Assembly: GCF_014643735.1 (NCBI RefSeq)
Contig: NZ_BMKA01000003.1
Span: 248,001 to 312,000 of the forward strand
DNA: 64,000 bases
Direction: 5' to 3'
Source: Neptunicoccus cionae
GTDB lineage: Bacteria; Pseudomonadota; Alphaproteobacteria; Rhodobacterales; Rhodobacteraceae
Of the stretch, positions 1-9,392 are shown piece by piece. Position numbers and translations under genes: made by a program. The notes under the pieces are model-generated. The model did not search any database. It was given only the letters and a program-made list of their open reading frames with translations, and had not been told where the DNA came from. Position 1 is the first letter of the stretch. Every line of letters starts with the position of its first letter.

Positions 1-1311
1 AGCGGTGATGACAAATACTTCGTTAACGGATTTGCCGGTGATTGGTCGATTATCACGGACACTTCTGGCATCGACACGCTGAATTTTGCGGGCGGTATTA
101 CAGGTGCGGACATCGACCTGTCGCCCGGTGCGCTATCTTATGTGGATGATCGCGTGATCGAAATTTCTGGCCTGAAAGACTCAGATCGGCCACTGGAACT
201 GGTGCTTTTACAAGACCTCTCCGGGTCCTTCTCTAATGACCTATTAACAGTGAACGGGCTGGTAGACGATCTGATCACTTCGGTCAGCGGCCTGGCGGAT
301 GACGTGCGCTTGGGATTGACGTCCTTTATCGACAAACCGATTTCACCTTTTGGATCGTCGACCGACCATGAATATAAGACGGAACTCGGCCTGACTGCCG
401 ACACCAATGCGTGGAAAACTGCGGTGACCGGTCTGTCCACAGGGGACGGTAGTGACCTCCCTGAGTCCCAAATGACGGGCTTGCTTCAGGTTGCTCTGCG
501 CACCTCGGAAGTCGGTTGGAGCTCCTCTGCACTCAAAGTTGTGGTGCTGACCACTGATGCTGTACCCCATTTTGCGGGCGACAATCCCAATACGCCTAAT
601 AACGGCGATGCCGTGCTTGACGGTCCGAGCGGCGATGGCACAAGCGAGGACTACCCGACAATCGAGATGGTGAAAGCTGCTCTCTTGGACGCTGGTATTA
701 TTCCGGTTTTTGCTGTCACAACCGATGTCACCTCTGATTATCAGGCTTTGGTCGATGCCTTCGGGTTTGGCACAGTTGTGCCGCTGAGTTCGGACAGTTC
801 GGACATCATCGCAGCATTTGAGGACGGAATCAGTGGTGCCGCTGATTCTTTGATCGAAAACGCGGTTGGGACTGCCTATAATGACGACATAATCGGCAAT
901 AGCGCGGACAACATGATCAAAGGCAAAGCCGGTAATGACGACATTCGCGGCGTTGGCGGTGATGACTATCTGAAAGGGAACAGAGGTAAGGACAAACTGG
1001 ATGGCGGCAAAGGTGACGACATGCTTGAAGGTGGCGCTGACAAGGACAAGCTGAACGGCGGTGATGGTGCCGATACCTTTGTCTTTGACATCTCACATCC
1101 GGACCATTCCCGCGACGTGGTCAAAGACTATGAAGACGGTGTCGACAAGATCATGGTGTTGGACGACACTCTTCTGTCTTTCGCAGACATCGACGTCACG
1201 CAAGCTGGCGGCAAAACAATCCTGTCCCACGACGGTGATGCCTTCGCCCTGCTGAAATCCACAAATTCTGCAAATATCGATGCCACTGACTTCATCTTTG
1301 ACATCGCCTGA
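1..1311 (+). CDS. RTX-repeat exported protein with VWA domain (5' end outside window)
   Basis: The reading frame is open from base 1, so the true start lies upstream; the GTG at 142 is internal. The visible part has a serralysin-like or RTX-like stretch, then a von Willebrand A domain with an integrin-type MIDAS motif DLSGS encoded at about 214-228. It ends with about eight glycine/aspartate-rich calcium-binding nonapeptides (GNDDIRG, GDDYLKG, GKDKLDG, GDDMLEG and similar, about 880-1075) and a C-terminal segment typical of type I secretion substrates. By family this is a calcium-folded protein secreted through a TolC-type channel, probably an adhesin or surface protein. No ABC exporter or HlyD gene is visible downstream. 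RTX identity is firm; the precise role is not. Confidence 0.85.
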   Translation, partial: SGDDKYFVNGFAGDWSIITDTSGIDTLNFAGGITGADIDLSPGALSYVDDRVIEISGLKDSDRPLELVLLQDLSGSFSNDLLTVNGLVDDLITSVSGLADDVRLGLTSFIDKPISPFGSSTDHEYKTELGLTADTNAWKTAVTGLSTGDGSDLPESQMTGLLQVALRTSEVGWSSSALKVVVLTTDAVPHFAGDNPNTPNNGDAVLDGPSGDGTSEDYPTIEMVKAALLDAGIIPVFAVTTDVTSDYQALVDAFGFGTVVPLSSDSSDIIAAFEDGISGAADSLIENAVGTAYNDDIIGNSADNMIKGKAGNDDIRGVGGDDYLKGNRGKDKLDGGKGDDMLEGGADKDKLNGGDGADTFVFDISHPDHSRDVVKDYEDGVDKIMVLDDTLLSFADIDVTQAGGKTILSHDGDAFALLKSTNSANIDATDFIFDIA

Positions 1312-1483
1312 TCGCTAACACAATCGGGTGCGTATTTACGGCCCATTACACTGTCCCTGCCTGCAGTTGCGGGTGGGGGCAGCGTCCATTTTATGTCTAG
1401 CTATAGAGCGCCTGAATTTTACCAATTGAAATCCTTTCTCCTTGGGGCTGGTCTTCGTCAACTTAACTGCCATATCTTAACAT

Positions 1484-2161
1484 ATGCTAAAACTGACCCC
1501 GATCCTTCTCGCCCTACTCTACGGCTTTGTTTATTATAGGTTTTCAATCTGGCGCACCCAATCGGAGCTGGATGCAAAATCCACGGAGCTGGCCGATCCG
1601 GTGCTGCGCAAACTGTGCGCACGCATGGCGGATTCTCTGGATCTGGCCCAAGTGAAAGTACATATTTACGAGATCGATCCAGTAAATGGACTCGCCGCGC
1701 CGGATGGGCGTATTTTCATCACCCGCGGCTTTTATCAAAAATATCAGAACGGTGATGTCAGCGCCGAAGAGATTGCCAGCGTGATTGCCCATGAACTTGG
1801 GCATGTCGCGCTTGGCCATTCGCGGCGTCGGATGATTGATTTTTCGGGACAAAATGCGATCCGTGTGGCGCTGGGGATGGTTCTGGGGCGGCTAATTCCC
1901 GGAGTTGGAGTGTGGCTTGCGGGGATGCTATCTGGGCTGCTGGCGGCCCGTTTGTCGCGGCAGGATGAATACGAAGCGGACGCTTATGCGGCGGCACTGT
2001 TAACCAAATCCGGCATCGGCATCGCGGCGCAAAAATCGCTATTCACCAAATTGGACGCTCTGGCCGGAAACAGCGGCCAGCCGCTCGCTTGGTTGATGAG
2101 CCATCCTAAAACGACCGAACGAATCGCTGCGATTGAGAAATTGGAACACCGCTGGCAATAA
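1484..2161 (+). CDS. M48-family membrane metalloprotease
   Basis: A 225-residue protein with an N-terminal hydrophobic segment (about residues 4-20). It has the zinc-binding HELGH motif at residues 103-107 inside a typical M48 helix (IAHELGHVALGH), a hydrophobic hairpin at about 125-157, and the third ligand in the EYEAD motif at 162-166. The SHPKTTERIAAI stretch near the C-terminus is also characteristic of M48 (HtpX/Oma1/LoiP-like) enzymes. The family degrades or processes membrane and periplasmic proteins. The protein is shorter than BepA or HtpX, and no TPR follows. The ATG at 1484 is chosen because it gives the N-terminal membrane anchor. Substrate unknown. Confidence 0.88.
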   Translation: MLKLTPILLALLYGFVYYRFSIWRTQSELDAKSTELADPVLRKLCARMADSLDLAQVKVHIYEIDPVNGLAAPDGRIFITRGFYQKYQNGDVSAEEIASVIAHELGHVALGHSRRRMIDFSGQNAIRVALGMVLGRLIPGVGVWLAGMLSGLLAARLSRQDEYEADAYAAALLTKSGIGIAAQKSLFTKLDALAGNSGQPLAWLMSHPKTTERIAAIEKLEHRWQ

Positions 2162-2241
2162 TCCCTGCCCGTTTACCATTATTTCACACTCACACCTTTA
2201 TGCTTCCTTAGAGAAAAGAATACCGCACGAAGGGGCAACGG

Positions 2242-2796
2242 ATGTTGAAACGGTTACACTACGAAAGCCGGATCACAGGACGGTTCGGACCGTTGGCATT
2301 GCTTACGCTGCAAAAGAAATGCCTGCGCCGAAATATTGAATCCGGCATCACCAGCTTTCTATTCCTTGACAGGCAACGGATTTTTCAAGTGCTTGAGGGG
2401 GAGATCGCCGATGTCGATGCCACGATGGAACGGATCATCTGCCATAGAATGCACAAGGAGATTAAGATTCGCGCAGTTATGCGGTGTTCGGATCGGAAAT
2501 TTAAAAGCTGGCCTTTCGGAGTCACTACCTTGCACGATTCGGAATTCAAGAGGGTGATGAACGCTGGCATGCAGCGGGACTTTTTCAGACTAGACGTTCT
2601 TCAGGCGGAACGGTTCTTGGGCATCATCGCGTCACGAAAACGAAGGGCGGTGCGGCCCGATGAATTTGAGATGACCGCGCGACGGTTTCACACGAAATCA
2701 AGGAACCAGTCGGCTGCATCGACCTTGCGCGGCCCCGATGGCAGCAGGGTTCATATTCCAGGGCATGACCAGAAGGAGAGAGCAGAGATTCGCTAG
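2242..2796 (+). CDS. BLUF-domain blue-light sensor with short C-terminal extension
   Basis: Residues 1-95 read as a BLUF domain. The flavin-photocycle tyrosine is Y7, the flavin-binding asparagine N31 lies in RRNIESGIT, the key glutamine Q49 lies in RIFQVLEGE, and the C-terminal tryptophan W90 lies in FKSWPFG. The usual GITGLLLY strand is degenerate (GITSFLFL), and the DxRH motif reads CHRMHKEI. Residues 100-184 form an arginine-rich tail without a recognised output domain, so this is a short BLUF that probably signals through a protein partner. The start follows AAGGGG at 2230-2235. All residues needed for the photocycle are present. The gene stands alone, with no EAL, GGDEF or cyclase gene next to it. 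Confidence 0.82.
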   Translation: MLKRLHYESRITGRFGPLALLTLQKKCLRRNIESGITSFLFLDRQRIFQVLEGEIADVDATMERIICHRMHKEIKIRAVMRCSDRKFKSWPFGVTTLHDSEFKRVMNAGMQRDFFRLDVLQAERFLGIIASRKRRAVRPDEFEMTARRFHTKSRNQSAASTLRGPDGSRVHIPGHDQKERAEIR

Positions 2797-3065
2797 TCCC
2801 TCCCTAAGCCCCCTGACTGCGTCCCTTTACCCAAGGTCGCCGCCGCCGCTGCTACCATTCCGGGGTGTTTAAGGACCACGGGCAGGTTTTCCACTTTCGG
2901 ACCGGGGATAGTCTTGACGTTCAGGATCGCAGGTTGTTGCGGTTTTTGTAATGGCGCCCAAATTGCCAGGCGCAGTCATGCCGCTGTGATGAAATTCATA
3001 GCGCAGCCTGAAACCGCGCGCGTTTTTTATCTTTTCACCGGATCAAATCTGCGTATAAAGGCTGC

Positions 3066-3149
3066 ATGATAACGCAGACACATACCCCTAATATTGCCAC
3101 CACTTTTGGTGCCACTGCTGCTGCGCTTCTACTACTTAGCCGCCTCTGA
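3066..3149 (+). CDS. leuL: leucine-rich leader peptide of leuA (putative attenuator)
   Basis: A 27-codon ORF starts at ATG 3066 behind AAAGG (3057-3061) and ends at TGA 3147-3149. Its codons 21-24 (3126-3137) are four consecutive leucines, CTT CTA CTA CTT, with a fifth leucine just before the stop. CTA is an uncommon leucine codon in this GC-rich genome, which suits a stalling sensor. The ORF lies 92 bases before leuA, and its stop codon sits in the 5' arm of a hairpin. This is the layout of ribosome-mediated attenuation of leucine biosynthesis: low charged tRNA-Leu would stall the ribosome in the run and change the downstream fold. Inference from layout. Confidence 0.75.
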   Translation: MITQTHTPNIATTFGATAAALLLLSRL

Positions 3150-3178
3150 GCGTGTCGGGGTCCGGCGCGTGCGCTCAG
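3146..3178 (+). promoter_or_regulatory. hairpin overlapping the leuA leader stop codon
   Basis: The arms CTGAGCG (3146-3152) and CGCTCAG (3172-3178) are perfectly complementary. The leader stop codon lies in the 5' arm, so ribosome position would decide whether the hairpin forms. No run of T follows, so it does not look like a simple intrinsic terminator; the mechanism is open. Confidence 0.5.
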
Positions 3179-3241
3179 GGGAGAGTGAAATCCGCGCTGG
3201 AATGAACCCGAAAAGCTAAGTTAAATTAAAGAGATACAGAT

Positions 3242-4792
3242 ATGACCGATACAGCAAAACAAGACCGCGTCTTGATTTTTGACACCACTTTGCGTGACGG
3301 GGAACAATCCCCCGGCGCCACGATGAGCCATGATGAAAAGCTGGAGATTGCCCAGTTGCTTGACGAAATGGGTGTCGACATCATCGAGGCCGGTTTCCCG
3401 ATCGCCAGCGAGGGGGATTTTAACGCGGTCAGCGAAATCGCCGCTCGTTCCCAAAATGCCGTGATTTGTGGCCTGTCCCGTGCGGATACGCGCGATATTG
3501 ATCGCTGCTGGGAGGCCGTGAAGCATGCCAAACAGCCACGCATTCATACTTTTATCGGCACGTCCCCCCTGCACCGCGCTATTCCGAACCTCAATCAGGA
3601 CGAAATGGTAGAACGGATTCACCAGACCGTGACCCATGCCCGCAACCTCTGTGACAATATCCAGTGGTCCCCGATGGATGCGACACGCACGGAAGAGGAT
3701 TACCTGTGTCGTGTGGTCGAAGTTGCGATCAAGGCTGGCGCGACCACGATCAATATCCCTGACACTGTGGGCTACACCGCCCCCCGTGAAAGCGCCGAGT
3801 TGATCCGGATGTTGCTGGAAAAAGTTCCGGGCGCAGATGACATCATCTTTGCGACCCACTGCCATAACGATCTGGGCATGGCGACTGCGAACTCCCTCGC
3901 AGCGGTAGAGGCTGGTGCGCGTCAGGTGGAATGTACCATCAACGGCTTGGGCGAACGGGCCGGTAATACGGCGTTGGAAGAAGTGGTCATGGCTTTGAAA
4001 GTGCGCAACGACATCATGCCATATCGCACCGATATCGACACCACCAAGATCATGAATATCAGCCGCCGTGTTGCCACCGTCAGCGGATTTCAGGTGCAAT
4101 ATAATAAAGCCATCGTCGGCAAGAACGCCTTTGCCCATGAAAGCGGCATTCATCAGGACGGGATGTTGAAGAACGCCGAGACCTTTGAGATCATGCGTCC
4201 CGAAGATGTGGGCTTGTCTGAAACCAACATCGTGCTTGGCAAACATTCGGGTCGCGCGGCATTGCGTGCCAAGTTGAAAGACCTCGGGTATGAGCTGGGC
4301 GACAATCAGTTGAAAGACGTGTTTGTCCGCTTCAAGGCTTTGGCCGACCGCAAGAAAGAAGTTTACGACGACGACTTGCTCGCGCTGATGAACGACGAGG
4401 GCACCAATGCGGCCAATGATCGTGTGCAGGTGAAATCCTTGCGGGTTGTTTGTGGGACAGACGGTCCACAGCAGGCCGATCTGACCCTGACTATCGACGG
4501 TGAAGACCACAGCGTTTCGGCCACAGGAGACGGTCCTGTAGATGCCTCTTTTAACGCGGTGAAACAGCTGTTCCCCCACAGCGCGACACTGCAATTGTAT
4601 AATGTGCACGCCGTAACTGAAGGCACTGATGCGCAGGCAACGGTGTCTGTGCGGATGGAGGAAGCTGGCAAGATCGTGGTCGGTCAATCCGCCGACACAG
4701 ATACCGTTGTAGCCAGTGCGCGGGCCTATGTGAACGCGTTGAACAAGCTGCTCGTGCGGCGTGAAAAGACGGCACCGGCGGCTACAGCCTGA
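3242..4792 (+). CDS. leuA: 2-isopropylmalate synthase
   Basis: This 516-residue enzyme condenses acetyl-CoA with 2-oxoisovalerate, the first committed step of leucine synthesis. The N-terminal TIM barrel begins with the family signature FDTTLRDGEQSPGATM (about residues 13-28), and the metal-binding HCHNDLG motif lies near residue 205. The C-terminal third (from about residue 390) is the regulatory domain for leucine feedback inhibition. Length is normal for the bacterial LeuA1 type. The ATG at 3242 follows an AAAGAG purine stretch. It is transcribed alone behind the leucine leader peptide and closed by a strong hairpin terminator, consistent with control both by attenuation and by product inhibition. 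Confidence 0.97.
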   Translation: MTDTAKQDRVLIFDTTLRDGEQSPGATMSHDEKLEIAQLLDEMGVDIIEAGFPIASEGDFNAVSEIAARSQNAVICGLSRADTRDIDRCWEAVKHAKQPRIHTFIGTSPLHRAIPNLNQDEMVERIHQTVTHARNLCDNIQWSPMDATRTEEDYLCRVVEVAIKAGATTINIPDTVGYTAPRESAELIRMLLEKVPGADDIIFATHCHNDLGMATANSLAAVEAGARQVECTINGLGERAGNTALEEVVMALKVRNDIMPYRTDIDTTKIMNISRRVATVSGFQVQYNKAIVGKNAFAHESGIHQDGMLKNAETFEIMRPEDVGLSETNIVLGKHSGRAALRAKLKDLGYELGDNQLKDVFVRFKALADRKKEVYDDDLLALMNDEGTNAANDRVQVKSLRVVCGTDGPQQADLTLTIDGEDHSVSATGDGPVDASFNAVKQLFPHSATLQLYNVHAVTEGTDAQATVSVRMEEAGKIVVGQSADTDTVVASARAYVNALNKLLVRREKTAPAATA

Positions 4793-4805
4793 TTCTTGGA
4801 ATAAT

Positions 4806-4840
4806 CAACGGGCAGGTTCCAAAAATCTGCCCGTTGTTCG
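4806..4840 (+). terminator. leuA terminator hairpin
   Basis: The perfect 10-bp stem CAACGGGCAG / CTGCCCGTTG (4806-4815 with 4827-4836) has an 11-base A-rich loop and is followed by a short T-rich stretch, 13 bases after the leuA stop. Confidence 0.8.
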
Positions 4841-4898
4841 TTATGTGCAAGTATTAAGTGAAAGAATGGCCGAGCGCCCCCTATTCTTGGCGCGATAA

Positions 4899-6053
<1,155 letters not shown>

Positions 6054-6071
6054 TGCCTGTGACGGATGTAA

Positions 6072-6965
6072 ATGGCTCATCAAAATGACAGCGAGGTCTA
6101 CTTTCGCCGCGTCGTAAGGCGCGTGTTGATCTCTGTCCTGCTGGTTTTTCTGGTGGCGATTTTCATGATCTGGCGCATCGACAATCCTCGCGCCGAACGC
6201 TTTCGCATGGCGATGATTGATCGTGTGGTGCCAAACCTTGAATGGGTGTTCGCCCCTGTTGCGCATATGTCCAACATGGTCTCTGACTTTCAAGCCTATT
6301 CACGGATATACCAGCAAAATCAAGAGCTTCGCCGCGAATTGCAACAGATGAAAGCCTGGAAAGAGGCCGCCATCCAGTTGGAGCAAAAGAACGCGAAGCT
6401 GCTGGATCTGAACAACGTCAAACTGAACCCTAAACTGACCTATACGACTGGCGTGGTCCTGACCGACAGCGGCAGCCCCTTCCGGCAAAGTGCGCTGATA
6501 AACATCGGGCGCCATGACGGTGTGGTCGATGGCTGGGCTGCGATGGACGGGCTTGGCCTTGTGGGGCGGATTTCCGGTGTAGGCAAAAACTCTTCTCGTG
6601 TGTTGTTCCTGACCGACAGTTCCAGCCGCATTCCGGTTGAGGTCACGCCCTCGGGCCAGAAGGCTATTCTGGCGGGAGACAACACGCCCCTGCCACCGCT
6701 TGAATTCATCGACGGCGTCGATCAGGTCCGCGCCGGTGACAGGGTGGTAACAACGGGCGACGGGGGCGTTTTTCCCCCCGGCTTGTTGGCGGGCACCGTA
6801 TTTCTGAGCGGTGACGGGCGGTTGCGGGTGAAACTGGCAGCGGATTACCGCCGGCTGGAATTCCTGCGCGTGATCCGCCATCTGCCCTCTGCACCGATCT
6901 CTGAACCCGGTCGTCTTGTCGGCCCAACCCTGCCCGGACAGGTGAGCGTGGGCAACGATGGATGA
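6072..6965 (+). CDS. mreC: cell-shape protein MreC
   Basis: A 297-residue inner-membrane protein with a short cytoplasmic tail, one transmembrane helix (about residues 15-33), a coiled coil (about 70-115) and the periplasmic paired beta-barrel region of MreC. The stretch GVVLTDSGSPFRQSALINIG and the GLVGRISGVG motif are typical. MreC links MreB filaments to PBP2 and RodA. It starts 18 bases after mreB and overlaps mreD by 8 bases, indicating one operon and coupled translation. Confidence 0.93.
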   Translation: MAHQNDSEVYFRRVVRRVLISVLLVFLVAIFMIWRIDNPRAERFRMAMIDRVVPNLEWVFAPVAHMSNMVSDFQAYSRIYQQNQELRRELQQMKAWKEAAIQLEQKNAKLLDLNNVKLNPKLTYTTGVVLTDSGSPFRQSALINIGRHDGVVDGWAAMDGLGLVGRISGVGKNSSRVLFLTDSSSRIPVEVTPSGQKAILAGDNTPLPPLEFIDGVDQVRAGDRVVTTGDGGVFPPGLLAGTVFLSGDGRLRVKLAADYRRLEFLRVIRHLPSAPISEPGRLVGPTLPGQVSVGNDG

Positions 6966-7497
6966 CGTATCACTGGTACATTTGTACGCCCGACGCTCGC
7001 TCTATATCGGGGCGGGTTTTGCCATCATCCTGTGGTCCATCGTCCCCTTTGATCTAAGCGCGGGCGCCCTGCCCGGTCCTGATATTCTTTACTGCATTAC
7101 AATGGCTTATGTGGTTCGCAAGCCTGAATGGGCGCCGGTTTGGGCGGTATTTCTGGTGTTTTTCTTCCGTGACATCCTCACCCTTGCGCCTCTTGGCTTG
7201 TTCACCCTGCTTATCGTGCTCGGCTCGGAAGTTGTGCGCTCTAACATTCAGGCGTTTCGCGAGTATAGTTTTGGTCTGGAATGGCTGTGGATGGGGACGA
7301 TCTTCTTCATCATCACCATCCTGCAACAGATCATTTTACTGCTGACCCTGACCCATACACCAAGATTTGTAGAGCAGTTCTATCTAATGGTTTTCACCAT
7401 CGCGCTCTATCCTGTTATTATAGGGGTGATGAAATTCGGTTTCGGCTTCCAGCGCCCCCGCCCGGGGGAGTTGGATGCTTGGGGGAAAAGACTATGA
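6958..7497 (+). CDS. mreD: rod-shape protein MreD
   Basis: A 179-residue polytopic membrane protein with five to six hydrophobic segments and few conserved motifs, as is usual for MreD. Identification rests on hydrophobicity, size and its place between mreC and the PBP2 gene. It overlaps mreC by 8 bases, and its stop shares ATGA with the start of mrdA at 7494, so translation is probably coupled. It works as an integral-membrane partner of MreC in the elongasome. Confidence 0.9.
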   Translation: MDDVSLVHLYARRSLYIGAGFAIILWSIVPFDLSAGALPGPDILYCITMAYVVRKPEWAPVWAVFLVFFFRDILTLAPLGLFTLLIVLGSEVVRSNIQAFREYSFGLEWLWMGTIFFIITILQQIILLLTLTHTPRFVEQFYLMVFTIALYPVIIGVMKFGFGFQRPRPGELDAWGKRL

Positions 7498-9392
7498 GAC
7501 GCCCAGCCAAACCCGGTCGCCTGCGCCAGATGCTGACACGCCGCACGATCCTGCTTGCCGGATTGCAGGCGGGTGTTATTGGCACGCTCGGGGTTCAGAT
7601 GCGCAGGATCGCGGTGGAGCAAAACCAGTCGTTCCGCCTGCTCGCCGAGGAAAACCGCGTCAACATACGCCTGATCCCCCCTGTGCGCGGCCTTGTGTTT
7701 GATCGCCTTGGAAAGCCGCTCGCCTATAACGAGCCTAACTACAAGATTGATATGGTGCGCGAACAGTCGGGCGATCCCGAAACCGTTCTGCGCCGCCTTG
7801 CCACCATCATCCCGATCACCGAAGAAGACATTGCCAGTGCGCTGGAAGAGATGAGCAAGCGGCGCGGTTTCGTGCCTGTCACTGTGGCGGAAGATCTCGA
7901 CTGGGAGCATATCGCCGCCGTCAGCGCGAATGCCCCTGCATTGCCCGGTATCACACCGGAGCTTGGCCACTATAGAATTTACCCGCAAGCCGATGATTTT
8001 GCACACATTTTAGGATTTGTCGGCCCCGTATCCGATTATGATCTCAGCCAAACGGACGATGATGATCCGCTGCTGTTGATACCCCGCTTCCAAATCGGCA
8101 AGAACGGCATCGAGCGACGTATCGAAAAACCGCTGCGTGGCAAATCGGGCGTTAAACGGATCGAGGTGAACTCCATCGGCCGCGTGATGCGTGTGCTCGG
8201 CCGCGAGGAAAGCCAGCCCGGCGCCAATGTGCAACTGACCATCGACAACCGGCTGCAACGCTATGCGATGGAGCGGCTTGGCAAGGAAAGTGCTGCTGCT
8301 GTGGTGATGGATGTGCGCAACGGCGATATTGTTGCGCTCGCCTCCGCGCCGAGTTTTGATCCTAATAAATTCGTGCGCGGGATCTCCACCACCGACTGGA
8401 ATGCGCTAAATACCGACACTTACAAGCCGATGTTGAACAAGACGGTCACCGGCACCTATCCCCCCGGTTCTACCTTCAAAATGGTAACAGCCCTCGCCGC
8501 GTTGAAAGGCGGGTTCGTCAAGCCAGACGACAAGGTCTATTGCGGCGGTTATCTCGAACTGCACAACCGGCGTTTTCACTGTTGGCGGCGCGGCGGGCAT
8601 GGCAAAGTTGACATGCACGACAGCCTTAAAAAATCCTGTGATGTCTACTACTACGAAGTCTGTCAGGAGGTCGGGATTGAGAATATTTCCGCGATGGCCA
8701 AGGAACTGGGCATCGGCGTTGAGCATGAACTGGAACTGCCTGCTGTACGCGAAGGTCTTGCCCCGACGAAGGACTGGAAAAAACGGCGCAGGGATGCGGA
8801 TTGGGTGATCGGGGACACACTGAACGCTTCGATCGGTCAGGGTTTTGTGCTCGCCTCGCCGATGCAGCTTGCGGTGATGACGGCGCGGATTGCCTCTGGC
8901 ACCAAGATTTCGCCGCGTCTCGTGAATGCCATCGACAACCGCCCCCATCCCGTCAAAGGTCGCGAGCCGCTTGATATTGATCCGGAACATCTCGATGTGG
9001 TGCGTAAGGGCATGTACGGCGTGGTGAACGAACGTGGCGGCACTGCCGGTCGCTCCCGTATTCGCAAGGAGGGCTGGGACATGGCAGGTAAAACCGGCAC
9101 CAGTCAGGTCCGCTTTATCACCAAGGAAGAGCGGGCGCGCGGCGTGATCCGTAACAGCGATCTGCCGTGGGAGCGTCGCGACCACGCGTTGTTTGTGGCC
9201 TATGCCCCTGCTGACAACCCGCGTTTTTCAATCTCGGTTGTGGTGGAACACGGCGGCGGTGGCTCGTCGGTCGCAGCCCCAATTGCAAAGGACATCATGC
9301 TCGAGGCGCTCGAACTGTCCGAGGACATGGACTACCGCTCCCTGCCCACTGACGTGCGCGCCGGACGGGAGCGCCCGGACGACAAAGCATGA
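7494..9392 (+). CDS. mrdA: penicillin-binding protein 2 (elongasome transpeptidase)
   Basis: A 632-residue class B PBP with a short cytoplasmic N-terminus, one membrane anchor (about residues 19-36), a dimerisation/pedestal domain opening with RLIPPVRGLVFDR, and a C-terminal transpeptidase. The active-site motifs are S326-T-F-K329, S381-C-D383 and K533-T-G535. It crosslinks peptidoglycan during elongation. A longer frame opens at 7281, but the ATG at 7494 overlaps the mreD stop and gives the family N-terminus. It overlaps rodA by 4 bases. The SCD in place of the usual SxN triad is also found in PBP2 proteins. Confidence 0.96.
   Translation: MRRPAKPGRLRQMLTRRTILLAGLQAGVIGTLGVQMRRIAVEQNQSFRLLAEENRVNIRLIPPVRGLVFDRLGKPLAYNEPNYKIDMVREQSGDPETVLRRLATIIPITEEDIASALEEMSKRRGFVPVTVAEDLDWEHIAAVSANAPALPGITPELGHYRIYPQADDFAHILGFVGPVSDYDLSQTDDDDPLLLIPRFQIGKNGIERRIEKPLRGKSGVKRIEVNSIGRVMRVLGREESQPGANVQLTIDNRLQRYAMERLGKESAAAVVMDVRNGDIVALASAPSFDPNKFVRGISTTDWNALNTDTYKPMLNKTVTGTYPPGSTFKMVTALAALKGGFVKPDDKVYCGGYLELHNRRFHCWRRGGHGKVDMHDSLKKSCDVYYYEVCQEVGIENISAMAKELGIGVEHELELPAVREGLAPTKDWKKRRRDADWVIGDTLNASIGQGFVLASPMQLAVMTARIASGTKISPRLVNAIDNRPHPVKGREPLDIDPEHLDVVRKGMYGVVNERGGTAGRSRIRKEGWDMAGKTGTSQVRFITKEERARGVIRNSDLPWERRDHALFVAYAPADNPRFSISVVVEHGGGGSSVAAPIAKDIMLEALELSEDMDYRSLPTDVRAGRERPDDKA

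Noticed and set aside
1463-1480. TTAA ... TTAA before the M48 gene as a CtrA site.
   Set aside because: The spacing is 10 bases, not 7, so it does not fit the CtrA pattern.
3221-4687. A 488-codon open frame on the minus strand opposite leuA.
   Set aside because: It is antisense to a certain leuA gene with ordinary codon structure; the translation has no recognisable motifs and no start signal.
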